From NCBI GenBank assembly GCA_025642075.2, contig JAODUO010001614.1, positions 7,501-71,500 of the forward strand: 64,000 bases of DNA, given 5' to 3'. A program made the translations under genes and the position numbers. Shown piece by piece: positions 44,031 to 55,524 of the stretch; the first letter of the stretch is position 1, and every line of letters starts with the position of its first letter. The notes under the pieces were generated by a model, which had not been told where the DNA came from, ran no database searches, and saw only the letters and a list, made by a program, of their open reading frames with translations. This stretch comes from Ridgeia piscesae (taxonomy: Eukaryota > Annelida > Polychaeta > Sabellida > Siboglinidae).

Positions 44031-47000
44031 AATAAACACATTATAATGCAAAACTATATTTTGCTATGTCATAATTGCTTCCTAGCGAACGTTACCCAAC
44101 ACACCACTCTGTGGACAGTGTGAACACTAAAAAGTTATCATGTCGTCGCCTGGTGTGACGTTTCCGCACTAAACACAACCCAAAACATCTGCCGTCCGGG
44201 CGTCGGGCGGGCATCGGCCGGCCGGCAGTATCAAACGTATTTGATACGGCCGGCCGACGTCGTGCGGGCATCGGCTCGACGCACGACGCCCGGCCGATGC
44301 CACGATTTTTGGAACTCCCATAACCGATACCCCACGACGTCCCACGATGATCGGTTGATGCAAAATCGGCCGGCCGCCCGTCTTATTGAGTTCCGGCTTC
44401 ACACCAGGCCGAGAAATGTTAACTTGTTAGTGTTCAGACTGTTCAGAGCGTGGTGTGTTGGGTAACATTCGCACAGGAAGCAATTTTTGGAGACAAACAC
44501 GCAGGAACACAGCTCCAAAATGGTCCGAAAAGCACGTCCAGGCCCTAAACAACCTCAGAGAAGGAGACCCCGCGGAAAACATGCACCACGGATGTTCCAG
44601 AAACACCCCCACCGGTCAATTAACGGCGTACACCGGCTAAAGGCGACGACGATAGTGCCGACTACAAATCGCGGTTTGACGATTTTGGTAAGATGTCGCC
44701 GGGCCGTTTCACGCTGTGGACCGAAGAACGCGAGGAACAAGTGTGTGAATTGTGGGACTTGCGGCACTTGCAGCAACAAAAATCGGCATGAATTCATCCT
44801 CTTAGTCCGCCATGATGAACGTTTGGATGTAGGTCACCTGGGCGAGCATATTGAATCCTTCTATGGAAAAAAATCAAACTAATTTAAATTTAAATGAATA
44901 GCGCTTAAATTATGAAATCGGCCGGCTGACCGCCCCTGTGTGTGTTCGAAAAATCGTTGCATCGGGCGGATAACGGCCGCCGGTCGGCCGGTTCTGTGAG
45001 TTCCTAAATGACCAAACCGGCTGACGGCCCGATGTTCCCACGATGCCCGGCCGATTTCATTTTACGTGCGTCGGCCGGCCGACGGTTCAGTGAGTTCCCG
45101 CCTTTACGAACACGGTGGCAGCACCGGCCACGACGGCGAACGCTATCTTGCTGGGTACCTGTCGTATTTTGGCCTCGACGCCGTTGATAAAAATTCATCT
45201 TTGAGAAACAGATCCACGTGGAAACGACCCGTGATATCGACCACACGACTATGACAGATCTTGTCTCGTCAAGTCACTTAGCCCGAGTTGGCCGCATCTC
45301 CTGCGACGGTCACGACGGCGTCAATTCGATTGGCCGTGTCCTTGTGTGTCAGTTGACCCGTCAGCTGCGATCCCACGGCATCGTCGTCAGCGTCGACGTA
45401 ACTCAGCAGCATCAATGTACCGCCGACTCACACCAGCATCGTCGATAGTCGCACGGAGCAGCATCAACCTATGTCCTCTCTCGAGTCGGGCGGATCGATA
45501 TACTTCATGATACAAGATCCGGAGACGATTACCTGGATCTCACCAGCTCGATTCTGCAGGTTGAGGCGAAGGTGACAAGACCCGATCTCGGTGTTGGCCG
45601 TGGGTCCAGTGAATAACTGACGTCATTCGCTTTTCAGTCTGGTCGACGTCTAACTAAACGGAACACCCGCGACACCGTCGACCAAGACGAAGACACGGAC
45701 AATCGTAGCGGAGGCCGGGGTTACTATTAGCAAAAACAGCATATTTCAAGAGTGCGGGTGGGTTTCTTAACCAATCGAAACTTTTGTTATGCCAAAGGGT
45801 CCCCACACATCTGTGTAGGCCCTGCCTATTACACATTTGTGGTGTAATGAGTTTTGTTAGGTGTCTTAAACTGTTACAATTTAACCAGTGCGGGGCTTGT
45901 TGTGCCAGCCTACGGGGTACATGTTTAGCATTCGTGCAAAGTGTAATAACAGAGAAAACTACACCGTTGGGGCAATTTCTCTCTCCGTATATAATTTTGG
46001 CTATATAAGTAGTTTGTTACATTACAATAACTATAATAAATTATAAACAATATCATATAAGCACACTATTTAATACATTTTGAATATAAATTCACTTTTA
46101 AAATACCGCATTCAACCAAACCGTTTTAATTACCAAAAAGAAGTAATAACATACATATTTCAATTAAAATATAGATATAAAGTAAGTTGAAAATAGTATC
46201 TTTATTCTTTAAAATGGCGTAACTCGATGGCATTTCGACGGATTCACGTGATATTATACGTGGCATGTTAATATCTATTGGTAATTATACTGTCGCCTTG
46301 CTGATTCGCATTAGTAGTTTTGTCTGCAAGCCTTGTATTATAACACAACCGTGTTACAACTAGCCAACGCGGGCTTTGTGTCGTTCCGACCGACCGACCG
46401 ACCGACCGACCGACCGACCGACCGACCGACCGACCGACCGACCGACCGACCGACCGACCGACCGACCGACCGACCGACCGACCGACCGACCGACCGACCG
46501 ACCGACCGACCGACCGACCGACCGACCGACCGACCGACCGACCGACCGACCGACCGACCGACCGACCGACCGACCGACCGACCGACCGACCGACCGACCG
46601 ACCGACCGACCGACCGACCGACCGACCGACCGACCGACCGACCGACCGACCGACCGACCGACCGACCGACCGACCGACCGACCGACCGACCGACCGCGTT
46701 CGTGATTATTGCACTCAGTCATACTTGCAGCGTTACTCCCTCTGGTGGAGAGATGTGTACCTGACCCACACGACTGCGCTGATCTGTTTAATAATGGCGT
46801 GTTGACAAATGACGTATACAACATCACTGTGGCGGGTAAAAGGATGGCGATTAGGTGTGACCAAAAATCCAAAGCAGGAGGAGGTTGGTTGGTAAGTGTC
46901 ATTTACATATTCCCGTTTAAGAACTACATCTGGTAACATGAATATACCATTTTGTGCATTTATAACTCACAGCTGCACATGCGCACGGTGTTCTCCTTTA

Positions 47001-50000
47001 CGGTCACTGTAGATTTTACAAAAACTCGTCTTTGCAATTCGTAGGTTGAACAACAATGAGTTTCGTGCCATGCGTATAATAACAGTTTGCATCATCAGCA
47101 ATTGTATATTCGCGGATATATCCGTGTAAACTGCAGCTTGTCTCATCAAGATACACATGGCATAGGTTTAAAAACAGTCACCTCATAGTGGCGTTTCTTT
47201 GGCAATATACTTATGCTATTGTTGTAAACATAACAAAATAGAATAGTAACATTGTACTAGGAATGATTAACATACTATGTATTCCCTTCAGGGGTTTTAG
47301 GATTACACTTATTGTGTAATCCTCATATATTCATAAAAAACATAGTGTTACAGATAGTTATTTTTGGTCTGTAAGATAGGACTGTGACGTGCAGCCAGTC
47401 CATAGGCATTACTTTTTGTTTATACAAAAGGCATATATACAACGTCACTCTAATCTAAAACCGTAGCTAACTCTGATTCACGACTTACAGAACTGTGTGT
47501 GAGGTGTTGGGATGTAGTCTAAACATTTAGTACAATCTCACGATAGAAATGTCAAATGTGTTCGTACAGAGATCATTGTTTAATAATGTCTTTATGTTCC
47601 TTGACAACTTGAACAAAGGAATACTTTGAGTGCAATTGTCCCACAACGGTACTGTCCCATTTCCCATCAAAGGAAAATGTCCCATGTTCCACCAGACGTA
47701 AATGTCCCAAGGTGTAGATAGTGGGAAAGAACTCAGGGACCAACTGTTCTCCAAGAGAGGCCACGGGCAGCTGTCCAGTGACGGGAGGCCAGCATAAGTG
47801 AGTGTAATTGCAATGCATTAGGCGAAAGAAAGGGTAGTTTAGCGACAACTTACGTGAACAAGGCGCAGTTTGTTGGACACGCAGTTCACGCGCACATGTT
47901 CACAATGGCCGTGCACAGTAAATGGCAGGGGGAGCCACTGGTCACACATTAACGACGTGTTAACGACGTGTTAGCGACGTGTTATCATTGAACGCCACGT
48001 TATGTAGTAATTATGATAATAATGTATGTATGATTTTGCTTCATACCAGTCATATCTTTCTTCAGTGGTACGTTTCTCTAGTTGGTGCAGTAACAATTTT
48101 CTGCATCTGAATGTTTCCAAAACGAAAGAAATGTGCATCGACTTCCGTCGTAATAGAACTGTCATTAGTCCTATTGTCATCAACGGTGAACCTGTGGAAC
48201 AGGTTGATTCATTCAAATACCTCGGTGTTATATTAGATGAAACATTGTCATTTACAGAGCATGTTACAGCCGTGCAAAAGAAGTCTCAGCAGCGACTGCA
48301 CGTTCTTCGAAAGTTACGAGCTTTCTATGTTGATCCACTACTTCTTCTACGCCTTTACCGTAGCATAATTGAGCCTCTCTTAACCTACTGCAGCATTTGT
48401 TACTACCCTGCTCTTTCTGCGAAAAACCGTAACAGGCTTCTGAAAATCTCACATGTTTCTGCCAAGATCATTGGTTTACCTACACCAAAGCTCTCCGAAA
48501 TAATCGACCATGCAATTTTGAAAAAGCTCGTGCTGTCGCTACTGAGTCTGATCACCCGCTCTCTACGTTCTTCCATGTACTTCCGTCTCAAAGGAGATAC
48601 AGTTGTATAAAATGTAAAACATCTCGCTATAGCAGGAGTTTTGTGCCGGTGGCCATTAGAATGTTGAATGCTAAATGAGTCATATTGATGTCACCCGGTT
48701 GAATTGTTCTTGTAGTGGATACATCTGGAAATTCATTTGCATTTTGTTGAGACCATCCCATATATTTTAGATGTGATCATGAGTTGTAAAATGCATATCC
48801 TTTTTAAGGACAATAAAGTAAAGTGAAGTGAAATGTATGGAGTTTACTGTAATGCTAACATTTCAATCGAGTTCGGGATCTGCGATGGCATGGCAAGTGG
48901 AATATCAGCGAATAATAAAAAAGCAAACCCACACATAAGACGTCATCAAAACTGTATTTATACTGTATGGTGCTAGTGCATGCACGAGCGCGTGCTCGGG
49001 CGTATGTGTGTCCGTCCAATATACACAACCTCTAAACTAAGGGAGACCGGGGCTAGTTGTAACAAAAAACAACACATTTCAAGGACGGGTTTCTTAGCCG
49101 ATAGAAATGTTTTTCATGCCAAATGGTACCTACATATATCCTGCAGATAATTGGTGCATAATTAGTTGCCTGGCTTATTACATATTTGTGGCATAATGAT
49201 TGATATGAGGTTTCCTAAAGTGTTACATGTTACCCAGGTACGGTAGTACCTCTTTTCTTTTAAATTGGCGTAACTTGATGGCGTGTCGACGAATGAACAT
49301 GCTCTCGTATTGCAGAATAATTTGCTTTAGCAGTTTTGTCCGCAGTCACTCTGTTACAACTTTTTCGTGTTATAAATAGCCCCGGTCTCCCCTACACGAC
49401 GTCAACTCAATGGGGTTGATACGCAATAAGGGTATTCGGGAATTATGATAGTCAGCAGCGACGGTATGCCGATTGGAACCCTCTTCTCATGAGTTCCGGT
49501 TAGCTGTCAAACTTGGCGTCGTCTCTGTTCACGTTTTGATTCCACACATGTTACACGTAATATTTGCGTTTTAACAATCAACATGTCAACCAATATAGCG
49601 ATGGTGAATGTACGTTATATTTAAGCCGATCGGTTATGTTGACGTAATTAAAAGATGGTTATTCCTTTGAAAAAATATGCATTAATGTACATATTATGAC
49701 TTCACATTGACGGACATGCCAGACTGTATCCATATTTAGCTATGTGTGAGGCTTCGGGTCATGCGAGTTCAACAGCTGATTGTAGGATGATTTAAACAAA
49801 CGTTCCGCAAAATGTTAAGAATACGGCACAAAGACCATAGTTGCGTTAGAGCGCCCTCTGTTAGTTATTGTGCTACCTCATTGGACTTGTAGGCCAACTT
49901 CGATTAACCTACTCCAGGTACACGCGTACCCTCAACGTTGTATGCGGTTAACGGTAATTTCCTCTGCGCACGCAATCATACACGAGTAAACCAACTGAAC

Positions 50001-53000
50001 AGCGACGATCGTGAACACGGCCATAAATCCATTATGCCAAACAAATTGTATTAACTTGTTTAGTGTGTTAATTGCGATACTATTCTTCTTGTTAATCTTA
50101 AATTATAATGCATAAGGGAAAGTCCGGTAATGTGAGCCATTTTGTTAACACTGATATTCTGGAACCGTATGGCTAGTTATTTGCTCTGTTTAACACTGTT
50201 GTGAAAGGTACCATAATAGACTTACTTTGTGTACACTATTGCATGCGTATATTGTGTACGTTTTTAATGAGAACGAAGATAGCATTACTCCAAATGGTTA
50301 ATAAAATAAGCATTGCTAATATCAGCATGCCCCATCGATAATATGAGCAAAGGTGGTCGTATAACCCAAGATGGACACACACGCACCAATGAAAGAGTAA
50401 TACAGAAAGATCATTAAGTCAACAGAATATTCACTGTCAATGGCAAAGCAAAACACTAAGAAAGGGTGTTGTGTTGCAGAGTATTATGGTGATATCGTAA
50501 GTTTGTATGTGTGTCCGTGCAGGTGTTTCAAAGTCGTGTCGACAACTCGACTGACTTCAACCGCACCTGGAAGAGCTACAAGGAGGGATTTGGCGATCCC
50601 GCGGGCAACTTCTGGCTGGGTGGGTCACCACAATTTAGTTACATTCAGGGTTGTAAGGTTTTGACAATGTATTGTTGACACAAAGAAGAATAACGTAAAT
50701 AATAATCCACAATTCAAATTAAAAGGTAACACAAAAACAGTATATCAATAATAAACACCCGATCCAAAACAATTGTAGTATGTGTATATTATCAAAATGA
50801 CTCACGTATACTCGAAATTTGAAATGTAAACCATATAACGAATATTTATAAACACCCCAACAGTTCATAAAGACGTAACCCATCATAAAAGCAATACTGA
50901 CTCATATTTTTACCCACGCGACAATGTGTAATCAAAACATATTACACACGCGACAATGTGTAATCAAAACAGATTACAAAACACGGGGTTTGCTTGGAAA
51001 CTAATGGTGCATACTAATGTTTGTCGGGTAAATGATTTGCACAATCAATACAGGAAACATCGCGTTTGTTTCCCAGGAAACGACAATCTGCACGCCGTCA
51101 CTTCGCGAAAGAAGCATACTCTTCGAGTCGAGTTGACTGATTTTGATGGAGTAATGAAGTATGAGGAATACACGAATTTTGCAGTTGCTAATGAACGCGA
51201 AAAGTACAAGATGACCTACGGATATGCAAGCGGCAATACAGGTAGGGCAGGGCACGGCAGAGCAGGGCAGGGCAGGGCAGGGCAGGGCAGGGCAGGGCAG
51301 GGCAGTGCAGGGCACGGCAGGGCAGGGCACGGCACGGCAGGGCAGGGCAGGGCACGGCAGGGCAGGGCAGGGCAGGGCACGGCAGGGCAGGGCAGGGCAG
51401 GGCAGGGCAGGGCACGGCAGGGCAGGGCAGGGCAGGGCAGGGCAGGGCAGGGCAGGGCAGGGCAGGGCAGGGCAGGGCAGGGCAGGGCAGGGCACGGCAG
51501 CGCAGGGCAGGGCAGGGCAGGGCAGGGCAGGGCAGGGCAGGGCAGGGCAGGGCAGGGCAGGGCAGGGCAGGGCAGGGCAGGGCAGGGCAGGGCAGGGCAG
51601 GGCAGGGCAGGGCAGGGCAGGGCCGTCCGTGGAGCCGCCGTCCGTGGAGCCGTGGTCCATGGAGCCGTCGTCCGTGGAGCCGCTGTCCGTGGAGCCGCCG
51701 TCCGTGGAGCCGCCGTCCGTGGAGCCGCCGTCCGTGGAGCCGCCGTCCGTGGAGCCGCTGTCCGTGGAGCCGCCGTCCGTGGAGCCGCCGTCCGTGGAGC
51801 CGTCGTCCGTGGAGCAGCCGTCCGTGGAGCCGCCGTCCGTGGAGCCGCCGTCCGTGGAGCCGCCGTGCGTGGAGCCGCCGTCTGTGGAGCCGCCGTTCGT
51901 GGAGCCGTCGTCCGTGGAGCCGCCGTCCGTGGAGCCGTCGTCCGTGGAGCCGCCGTCCGTGGAGCCGCCGCCGCCTCCTTCCAGCGACAACCCGGCGCTC
52001 TACCGCGATCCCCCCACCATTGATAAGGGCACAACACAATATGATACAATAACAGTTGCAATAATATAAATACATGCAGTCATTTTATTGTATACAACAG
52101 TGTTTGAGAATGCAGAGATACAAGATTTCATTTGATGTGAAAATCAATATATTACAGTAAGAATATGTGATATAATACTACTATTACAACTAATAAGAAT
52201 AATAGCAAAAACAACAGTAATAATAGTTAAGCTTTGTACTGTTTCACGGCATCTTGACTTTTTTCCTAGACAGTTTGAACTACGAGAGCCTAACTTTCAG
52301 GAAAATCTAGGACGCCTACAATTGACTTGTTTATCACATTACTTTTTATCGTACGGATTTTCCTTTTAGATTTGTGATGACGGAATCCCCTTGCTTTAAT
52401 GTGTAAATGACATTTCCTAGCAATTATGGTTACTTATTGTATCGATTATATGTAATTATTTCAATTAATTTTATTGTACTCTTTTGTACAATATCCTTTA
52501 GTTATTAATCATTTTATATATCGAAAACAACAAGAACATTTCCCCCGAGGGAAGCGGCGGCCTGGACACGAGCACTTCATGGTATATTTTGTTGACATTT
52601 TATTTTGAGATTAATTTCTTTATGAGAAAAACAAAGGATACGTTGTTAATGGGAGGAAAACATGTAGTAATGTTTGCCCAAGGAGATGTCACATATCAGC
52701 AGTGGCATCATTCGCAGTATAACTGTTATCGCCATTGTTGGCAAAGTGAAAGTATAACAGAAGTTATTTGTAATTAGTGTCCTCATGGTGGACGATACTG
52801 ACGGGTTCGTACGTTGTTTTTGTTTCAGGAAATCCGTTCAGAGATAATAATCGCATGGCGTTCAGCACGCGTGATAGGGACAATGACAGGTGGCCCGGTT
52901 ACTGGAGCAGCTGTGCAGATTGGTTCAAGGGAGGCTGGTGGTACAACAACTGTGGCTCTACAAATCTGAATGGCTTGTACGTCAGTGGCGGTAAACATCA

Positions 53001-53085
53001 GCACATGAGAGGTATTAAGTGGCAAAGCTGGCGTGGTTACTATTACTCGTTCATGACAACTACGATGAAAATTCGACCCCATTAG
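43328..53085 (+). CDS. FREP-B: fibrinogen-related secreted lectin, five exons (gene span)
   Basis: Exons 43328/43330-43522, 46731-46891, 50523-50619, 51077-51241 and 52829-53085 join with matching phases (1, 0, 1, 1) to 873 bases from 43330, that is 290 residues plus a stop. Order: hydrophobic leader, short coiled coil, FReD domain of about 215 residues with Cys pairs, the Ca-binding DRDND, and the C-terminal [14 protein letters not shown] loop. Such lectins act outside the cell by binding sugars or acetylated groups. The FREP-A ATG is replaced by TTG in FREP-B, so the start is uncertain: a non-ATG start, an extra upstream exon (a CCTGTGCAG acceptor precedes 43328), or an ATG at 43381. An AATAAA lies at 53274. 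Introns hold a MITE, a LINE, a Gypsy-free GC-rich element and minisatellites. Confidence 0.8.
43720..44160. other. FREP-B intron 1, dispersed repeat part
   Basis: Part of the three-copy repeat also seen at 8590-9030 and 13890-14180. It includes a local direct repeat of about 55 bp (near 43835 and 43890, TCGTCTAA-CCGAATAGTTAAAT). No coding signal. Confidence 0.6.
44160..45110. mobile_element. GC-rich palindromic element (possible DNA transposon remnant)
   Basis: Both ends are rich in CGGCCGGCC motifs and carry GAGTTCC or GGAACTC next to them (left near 44312 and 44388; right near 44998 and 45090), which gives an inverted arrangement. A near-perfect hairpin lies at 44219-44256 (arms CGGCCGGCAGTATCAAA and TTTGATACGGCCGGCCG, loop CGTA). 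The inner frame near 44640-44790 ends [19 protein letters not shown], which resembles the start of a MADF/Myb-like domain of PIF/Harbinger elements. The family is a guess. Confidence 0.4.
45110..45450 (+). pseudogene. Unclear coding remnant; weak DNA polymerase alpha subunit B similarity
   Basis: The first frame reads [19 protein letters not shown] and [11 protein letters not shown] and ends at 45254. A second frame, 45218-45448, reads [18 protein letters not shown], which recalls the G-R-I-x-C-D-x-x-G-x-L-N block of POLA2-type OB-fold proteins, but the following residues (VSVDVTQ) agree only weakly. It is not a working gene. It could be a captured fragment inside the GC-rich element. Confidence 0.2.
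45450..45700. other. FREP-B intron 1, nothing recognised
   Basis: GC-balanced sequence following the remnant. No supported feature. Confidence 0.4.
45705..46380. mobile_element. Degenerate MITE copy related to 49040-49394
   Basis: Shares, in direct orientation, GAGGCCGGGGTTA, a CATATTTCAAG…GGGTTTCTTA block, TTACACATTTGTGGTGTAATGA and AATGGCGTAACTCGATGGC with 49040-49394. An AT-rich insertion (about 45990-46200) separates the halves. Its right end is degraded against the ACCG tract. Confidence 0.65.
46386..46696. repeat. (ACCG)n microsatellite just before FREP-B exon 2
   Basis: About 310 bp of perfect tetranucleotide, ending 34 bp before the exon 2 start, so it abuts the branch-point/polypyrimidine region. 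The same intron of FREP-A has the 1.6-kb CCGA/ACGA tract. In the sense of each gene the two tracts are on opposite strands. Confidence 0.97.
46731..46891 (+). CDS. FREP-B exon 2: start of the fibrinogen domain
   Basis: Acceptor CATACTTGCAG before 46731, donor GTAAGT at 46892; 161 bases. It encodes [39 protein letters not shown] and GGGWL, aligned with FREP-A exon 2. Confidence 0.85.
46900..48020. other. FREP-B intron 2, 5' part
   Basis: No gene seen. A short imperfect repeat of a GTCCCATTTCCCAT-like unit lies at 47635-47710. A small GTTAACGACGT triplicate lies at 47950-47985 next to the LINE copy. Confidence 0.5.
48026..48830 (+). mobile_element. Rex1-like LINE, 5'-truncated copy 2
   Basis: The 194-codon frame 48026-48610 continues the reverse transcriptase from [19 protein letters not shown] through [45 protein letters not shown] and [16 protein letters not shown] to a stop after GDTVV. 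It lacks the stop and frameshift of copy 1 (14376). The 3' end shares AAAATGCATATCCTTTTTAAGGACAATAAA in two parts with copy 1, but its tail is AAGTG-type rather than TGATTTAATC. It sits in FREP-B intron 2. Confidence 0.85.
49040..49394. mobile_element. MITE with ~23-bp terminal inverted repeats
   Basis: The left end GGGAGACCGGGGCTAGTTG and the reversed right end GGGAGACCGGGGCTATTTA are inverted repeats, each continuing to TAAC. TA lies on both sides (CTA-A / C-CTA), consistent with a TA target duplication as in Tc1/mariner-type elements. It is about 355 bp with no coding capacity. A degenerate copy is at 45705-46380. Confidence 0.75.
49400..50515. other. FREP-B intron 2, 3' part, nothing recognised
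   Basis: AT-rich intron sequence with no supportable feature. Confidence 0.45.
50523..50619 (+). CDS. FREP-B exon 3: fibrinogen domain
   Basis: Acceptor GTCCGTGCAG before 50523, donor GTGGGT at 50620; 97 bases. It encodes [20 protein letters not shown] then [13 protein letters not shown]. The acceptor and donor sequences are nearly the same as in FREP-A exon 3. Confidence 0.88.
51077..51241 (+). CDS. FREP-B exon 4: fibrinogen domain
   Basis: Acceptor TTTGTTTCCCAG before 51077, donor GTAGGG at 51242; 165 bases. It encodes [31 protein letters not shown] and [13 protein letters not shown]. The donor's own bases are the start of the (GGGCA)n minisatellite. Confidence 0.88.
51242..51622. repeat. 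(GGGCA)n minisatellite starting in the FREP-B intron 4 donor
   Basis: About 75 copies of GGGCA with GGCAC, GTGCA and GCGCA variants. It begins immediately at the splice donor (GTAGGGCAGGGC). The sense strand is G-rich. Confidence 0.95.
51623..51972. repeat. 15-bp minisatellite (CCGTCCGTGGAGCCG)n
   Basis: About 23 copies with single-base variants (CTG, TCG, GTG triplets). Being a multiple of three and stop-free, it gives long open frames on both strands (SVEPP, TDGGS, APRTA) that are artefacts. Confidence 0.95.
51983..52020 (-). repeat. SINE head remnant
   Basis: On the minus strand GGTAGAGCGCCGGGTTGTCG is close to the tRNA-like head of the SINE at 4826-4531 (GGTAGAGCGCCGGACTGTC). Only about 35 bp are kept, beside the 15-bp minisatellite. 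Confidence 0.4.
52080..52825. other. FREP-B intron 4, 3' part, nothing recognised
   Basis: AT-rich intron between the minisatellites and the exon 5 acceptor. No feature. Confidence 0.5.
52829..53085 (+). CDS. FREP-B exon 5: end of the fibrinogen domain, stop codon
   Basis: Acceptor TTTTTGTTTCAG before 52829; 257 bases to a TAG at 53083. It encodes [13 protein letters not shown] (Ca site), [33 protein letters not shown] and a final [12 protein letters not shown]…KIRPH. This is a complete FReD C-terminus. Confidence 0.9.
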
Positions 53086-53273
53086 AACACATCTCCTCAA
53101 TATAATTCAACCTCAACAATGCCACTTATATACCGGTGTCGTGGTTCGATATTTGGCCGGGCCCAGATTCAGCACGATTCTGTCGAGTCTGGAACCGCGA
53201 CGGTACAATGTCAGTATTCTCTGTTGTTACAAACATAGCCTTCTAAAATCAGTTATTCCATATTCACATTTTA

Positions 53274-53279
53274 AATAAA
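53274..53279 (+). terminator. Candidate polyadenylation signal of FREP-B
   Basis: AATAAA 189 bases after the stop codon, the first such hexamer downstream. Confidence 0.45.
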
Positions 53280-53499
53280 AATGCATGCGCAGTATGCGTT
53301 TTGAAGAAGCAAGTACTCTGTCAAGACCGTTGCGATCAAAATTCGATCCCCAATAGAAGATATATCAATATTATCATTGAATCACAACAACATTGCATGT
53401 GAGTTTCGTAATACCGGATAGCTGTTTGTAAACAAGATACAACGTTAATAAAATTTGTCTTTCGACAAACGTTTATATCGTCGTTTGTTTTATGATCTT

Positions 53500-55045
53500 G
53501 TGCCGCCCGATTAAAGTGTACACCGTCCGTCGCATAATGTCCTCGACAGGCATTGGCTGATGATTCGAATGATAACAAACAGAGATCAGCTGATTTAAAA
53601 ATATAGCAATCGTTTCGCTTACATACTTCTGGTCACACTCCGGTGTCGAAAAATCATATACTACCTTACATATATCGCTTTGATATTTGTTTCTTTGTTG
53701 TGACGTGTCCGGTCGCAGTGTGACCAGGCCTATGTAAGCGAATAGAATCGATAACTTGAGAACAGGTTCAAGGAACGAGACATGAGGGCGCCACTCATAG
53801 CTTCGGGAAGTCAGAATAAATGAGAATCAAAACACCGCAGCTAAAGACGCCACGCAATAGAAAGATTCGTGTATTGAGTACCATCGCCAACATCGCTCGG
53901 AACTGTCATGTGTCACTGATTGACAAGCCGCCATGACTGAACGACGTACTGGCAACACATGACTGTTTTGTGATGCGATCTCGGCGAAGACAGTGGAAAG
54001 AACCATTATATCGTGCAACCACGTCATAATAACAATTGGAAATATCTAGTTCAATAACCGTATCATTGCAAATTCACAACTATCAACATCATTGCCTAGC
54101 CTGTTTCTGCAGCATCTGTGATGAAACTGTTCAAGACATTTCCCTTATGTTCCACATATAGTGAGTGCACCGGTAATACAACTGTTGCGAAAACAGGCAT
54201 TTTGTGCAATTTGCGTGAAACGCTAATGTAAAGTTAGGGGCAACGTTTAGTAAACTAGTTACGAGGAACACGTGTGCCCATTGTCGTTGCTGGCACATTT
54301 CGGGAGCAAACAACTGCTGGTTTTATTTATAAAACCTGTATACTACGAATATATTTGAACACTTTGACGAGGACGAAGTGGGTCAAGGCGAACGCACAAG
54401 TAATCTATATCAGCAGAGTCTAGCGTTAACATAGACACGTTAACCTAGACACGTGATGTAAATCAGGCACCACGTCACCTGTGCTGTTGAATTCACGTTT
54501 TATGCCTTTTTAACAATGACCATATATACAATATACGTTTCATCAACTTGTGGGATATAGCTACATTCCTCCACACGCATATGTCATGATGATGATGCTA
54601 TAATCGTACTCTTTGGTTGCTGTTTAGGTCATGCCGACATACCAAACAGTGGACATAGAATACATGTCAGACTGTGTTATTGTTTTGTATATTCGCATCC
54701 ACACTTCTCTGGCAGAAGTGTAAACTTAAATTACGCATGTGTTTCTCGATGGTTATGATAAGAAATGCAGTTGTTTTAAAACTAGTTTCAACAGAACCTA
54801 CATTGGTTAAACTACACACAACGCGTGACCGCAAAACAGGCAGAACAACTGTGAGATGTCGGTTACGTGCGAATGAGCAAACTCATTAGATTGGCAACAC
54901 CGTGTATAATGAATCGCAGTAGCTGACAATATAGCTGCGTCTGTGGTTGTATGTGGTCAGCATTAGACAGTCACTGGACATAGCCGGCAGTTGACCTTTA
55001 AGCGCTCGTCTTCGGCAGTAGATATAGTAGTCGAGTTGCCACGCT
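53500..55045. repeat. Right arm, part 2, of the inverted duplication
   Basis: The reverse complement of 6400-8592, without the microsatellite insertions of the left arm. It starts about 230 bp beyond the FREP-B polyadenylation signal. Confidence 0.85.
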
Positions 55046-55379
55046 ATTATGTACAGTAGGGAACCTGGAAATGGTTGGTCGTGTAAGGTTTTTTTGCTGA
55101 ATTATATAGATTATGTGTCCCTGAACTCAAACCCGTGGGATGGCAATGCGCCATCCTTGGGCAACTCGTGGGAACCAAGATGGCTGCCGTGATCCTGGTA
55201 AATTACAAAATATGTTCATCTTTACACTACATCATATAGGAACATAATTTTTGTATGTACACGCATGCTTTGGCGTATGGGAAATTCAATGGAATCGTTT
55301 ATAATAATGTCCGGCTATGTTCACGTGACCAAAATCCAAAATGGCCGCCATTTTCACCAAAACATATAAATATGATTTT

Positions 55380-55440
55380 ATTGCTGTTTAAGTCATGCCG
55401 ACATACCAAACAGTGGACATAGAATACATGTCCTATATCC
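55380..55440 (+). repeat. Short repeat of 54610-54670
   Basis: TTGCTGTTTAAGTCATGCCGACATACCAAACAGTGGACATAGAATACATGTC recurs from 54618 with one or two differences (quoted in parts: TTGCTGTTTAAGTCATGCC and ACATACCAAACAGTGGAC). It is a local duplication of part of the right arm. Confidence 0.85.
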
Positions 55441-55524
55441 ATTCCTATGTTTTACCATATCATGGCTTAAAAGGAACTATTTCAACTGTTGCCCATCTAA
55501 GAAAACGTATTAATATTCAAAATG

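Noticed and set aside
44169..44882. Several frames of 60-131 codons in the GC-rich element.
   Set aside because: GC-rich sequence opens frames on both strands; only one short stretch resembles a known domain and weakly.
47527..47848. Minus-strand 91-codon frame as a gene.
   Set aside because: Contains an imperfect GTCCCAT repeat; no domain, no splice context.
50956..52075. Frames of 280-355 codons (GRAGQ, PALPC, SVEPP repeats).
   Set aside because: Caused by minisatellites in FREP-B intron 4. Only 51077-51241 is real exon.
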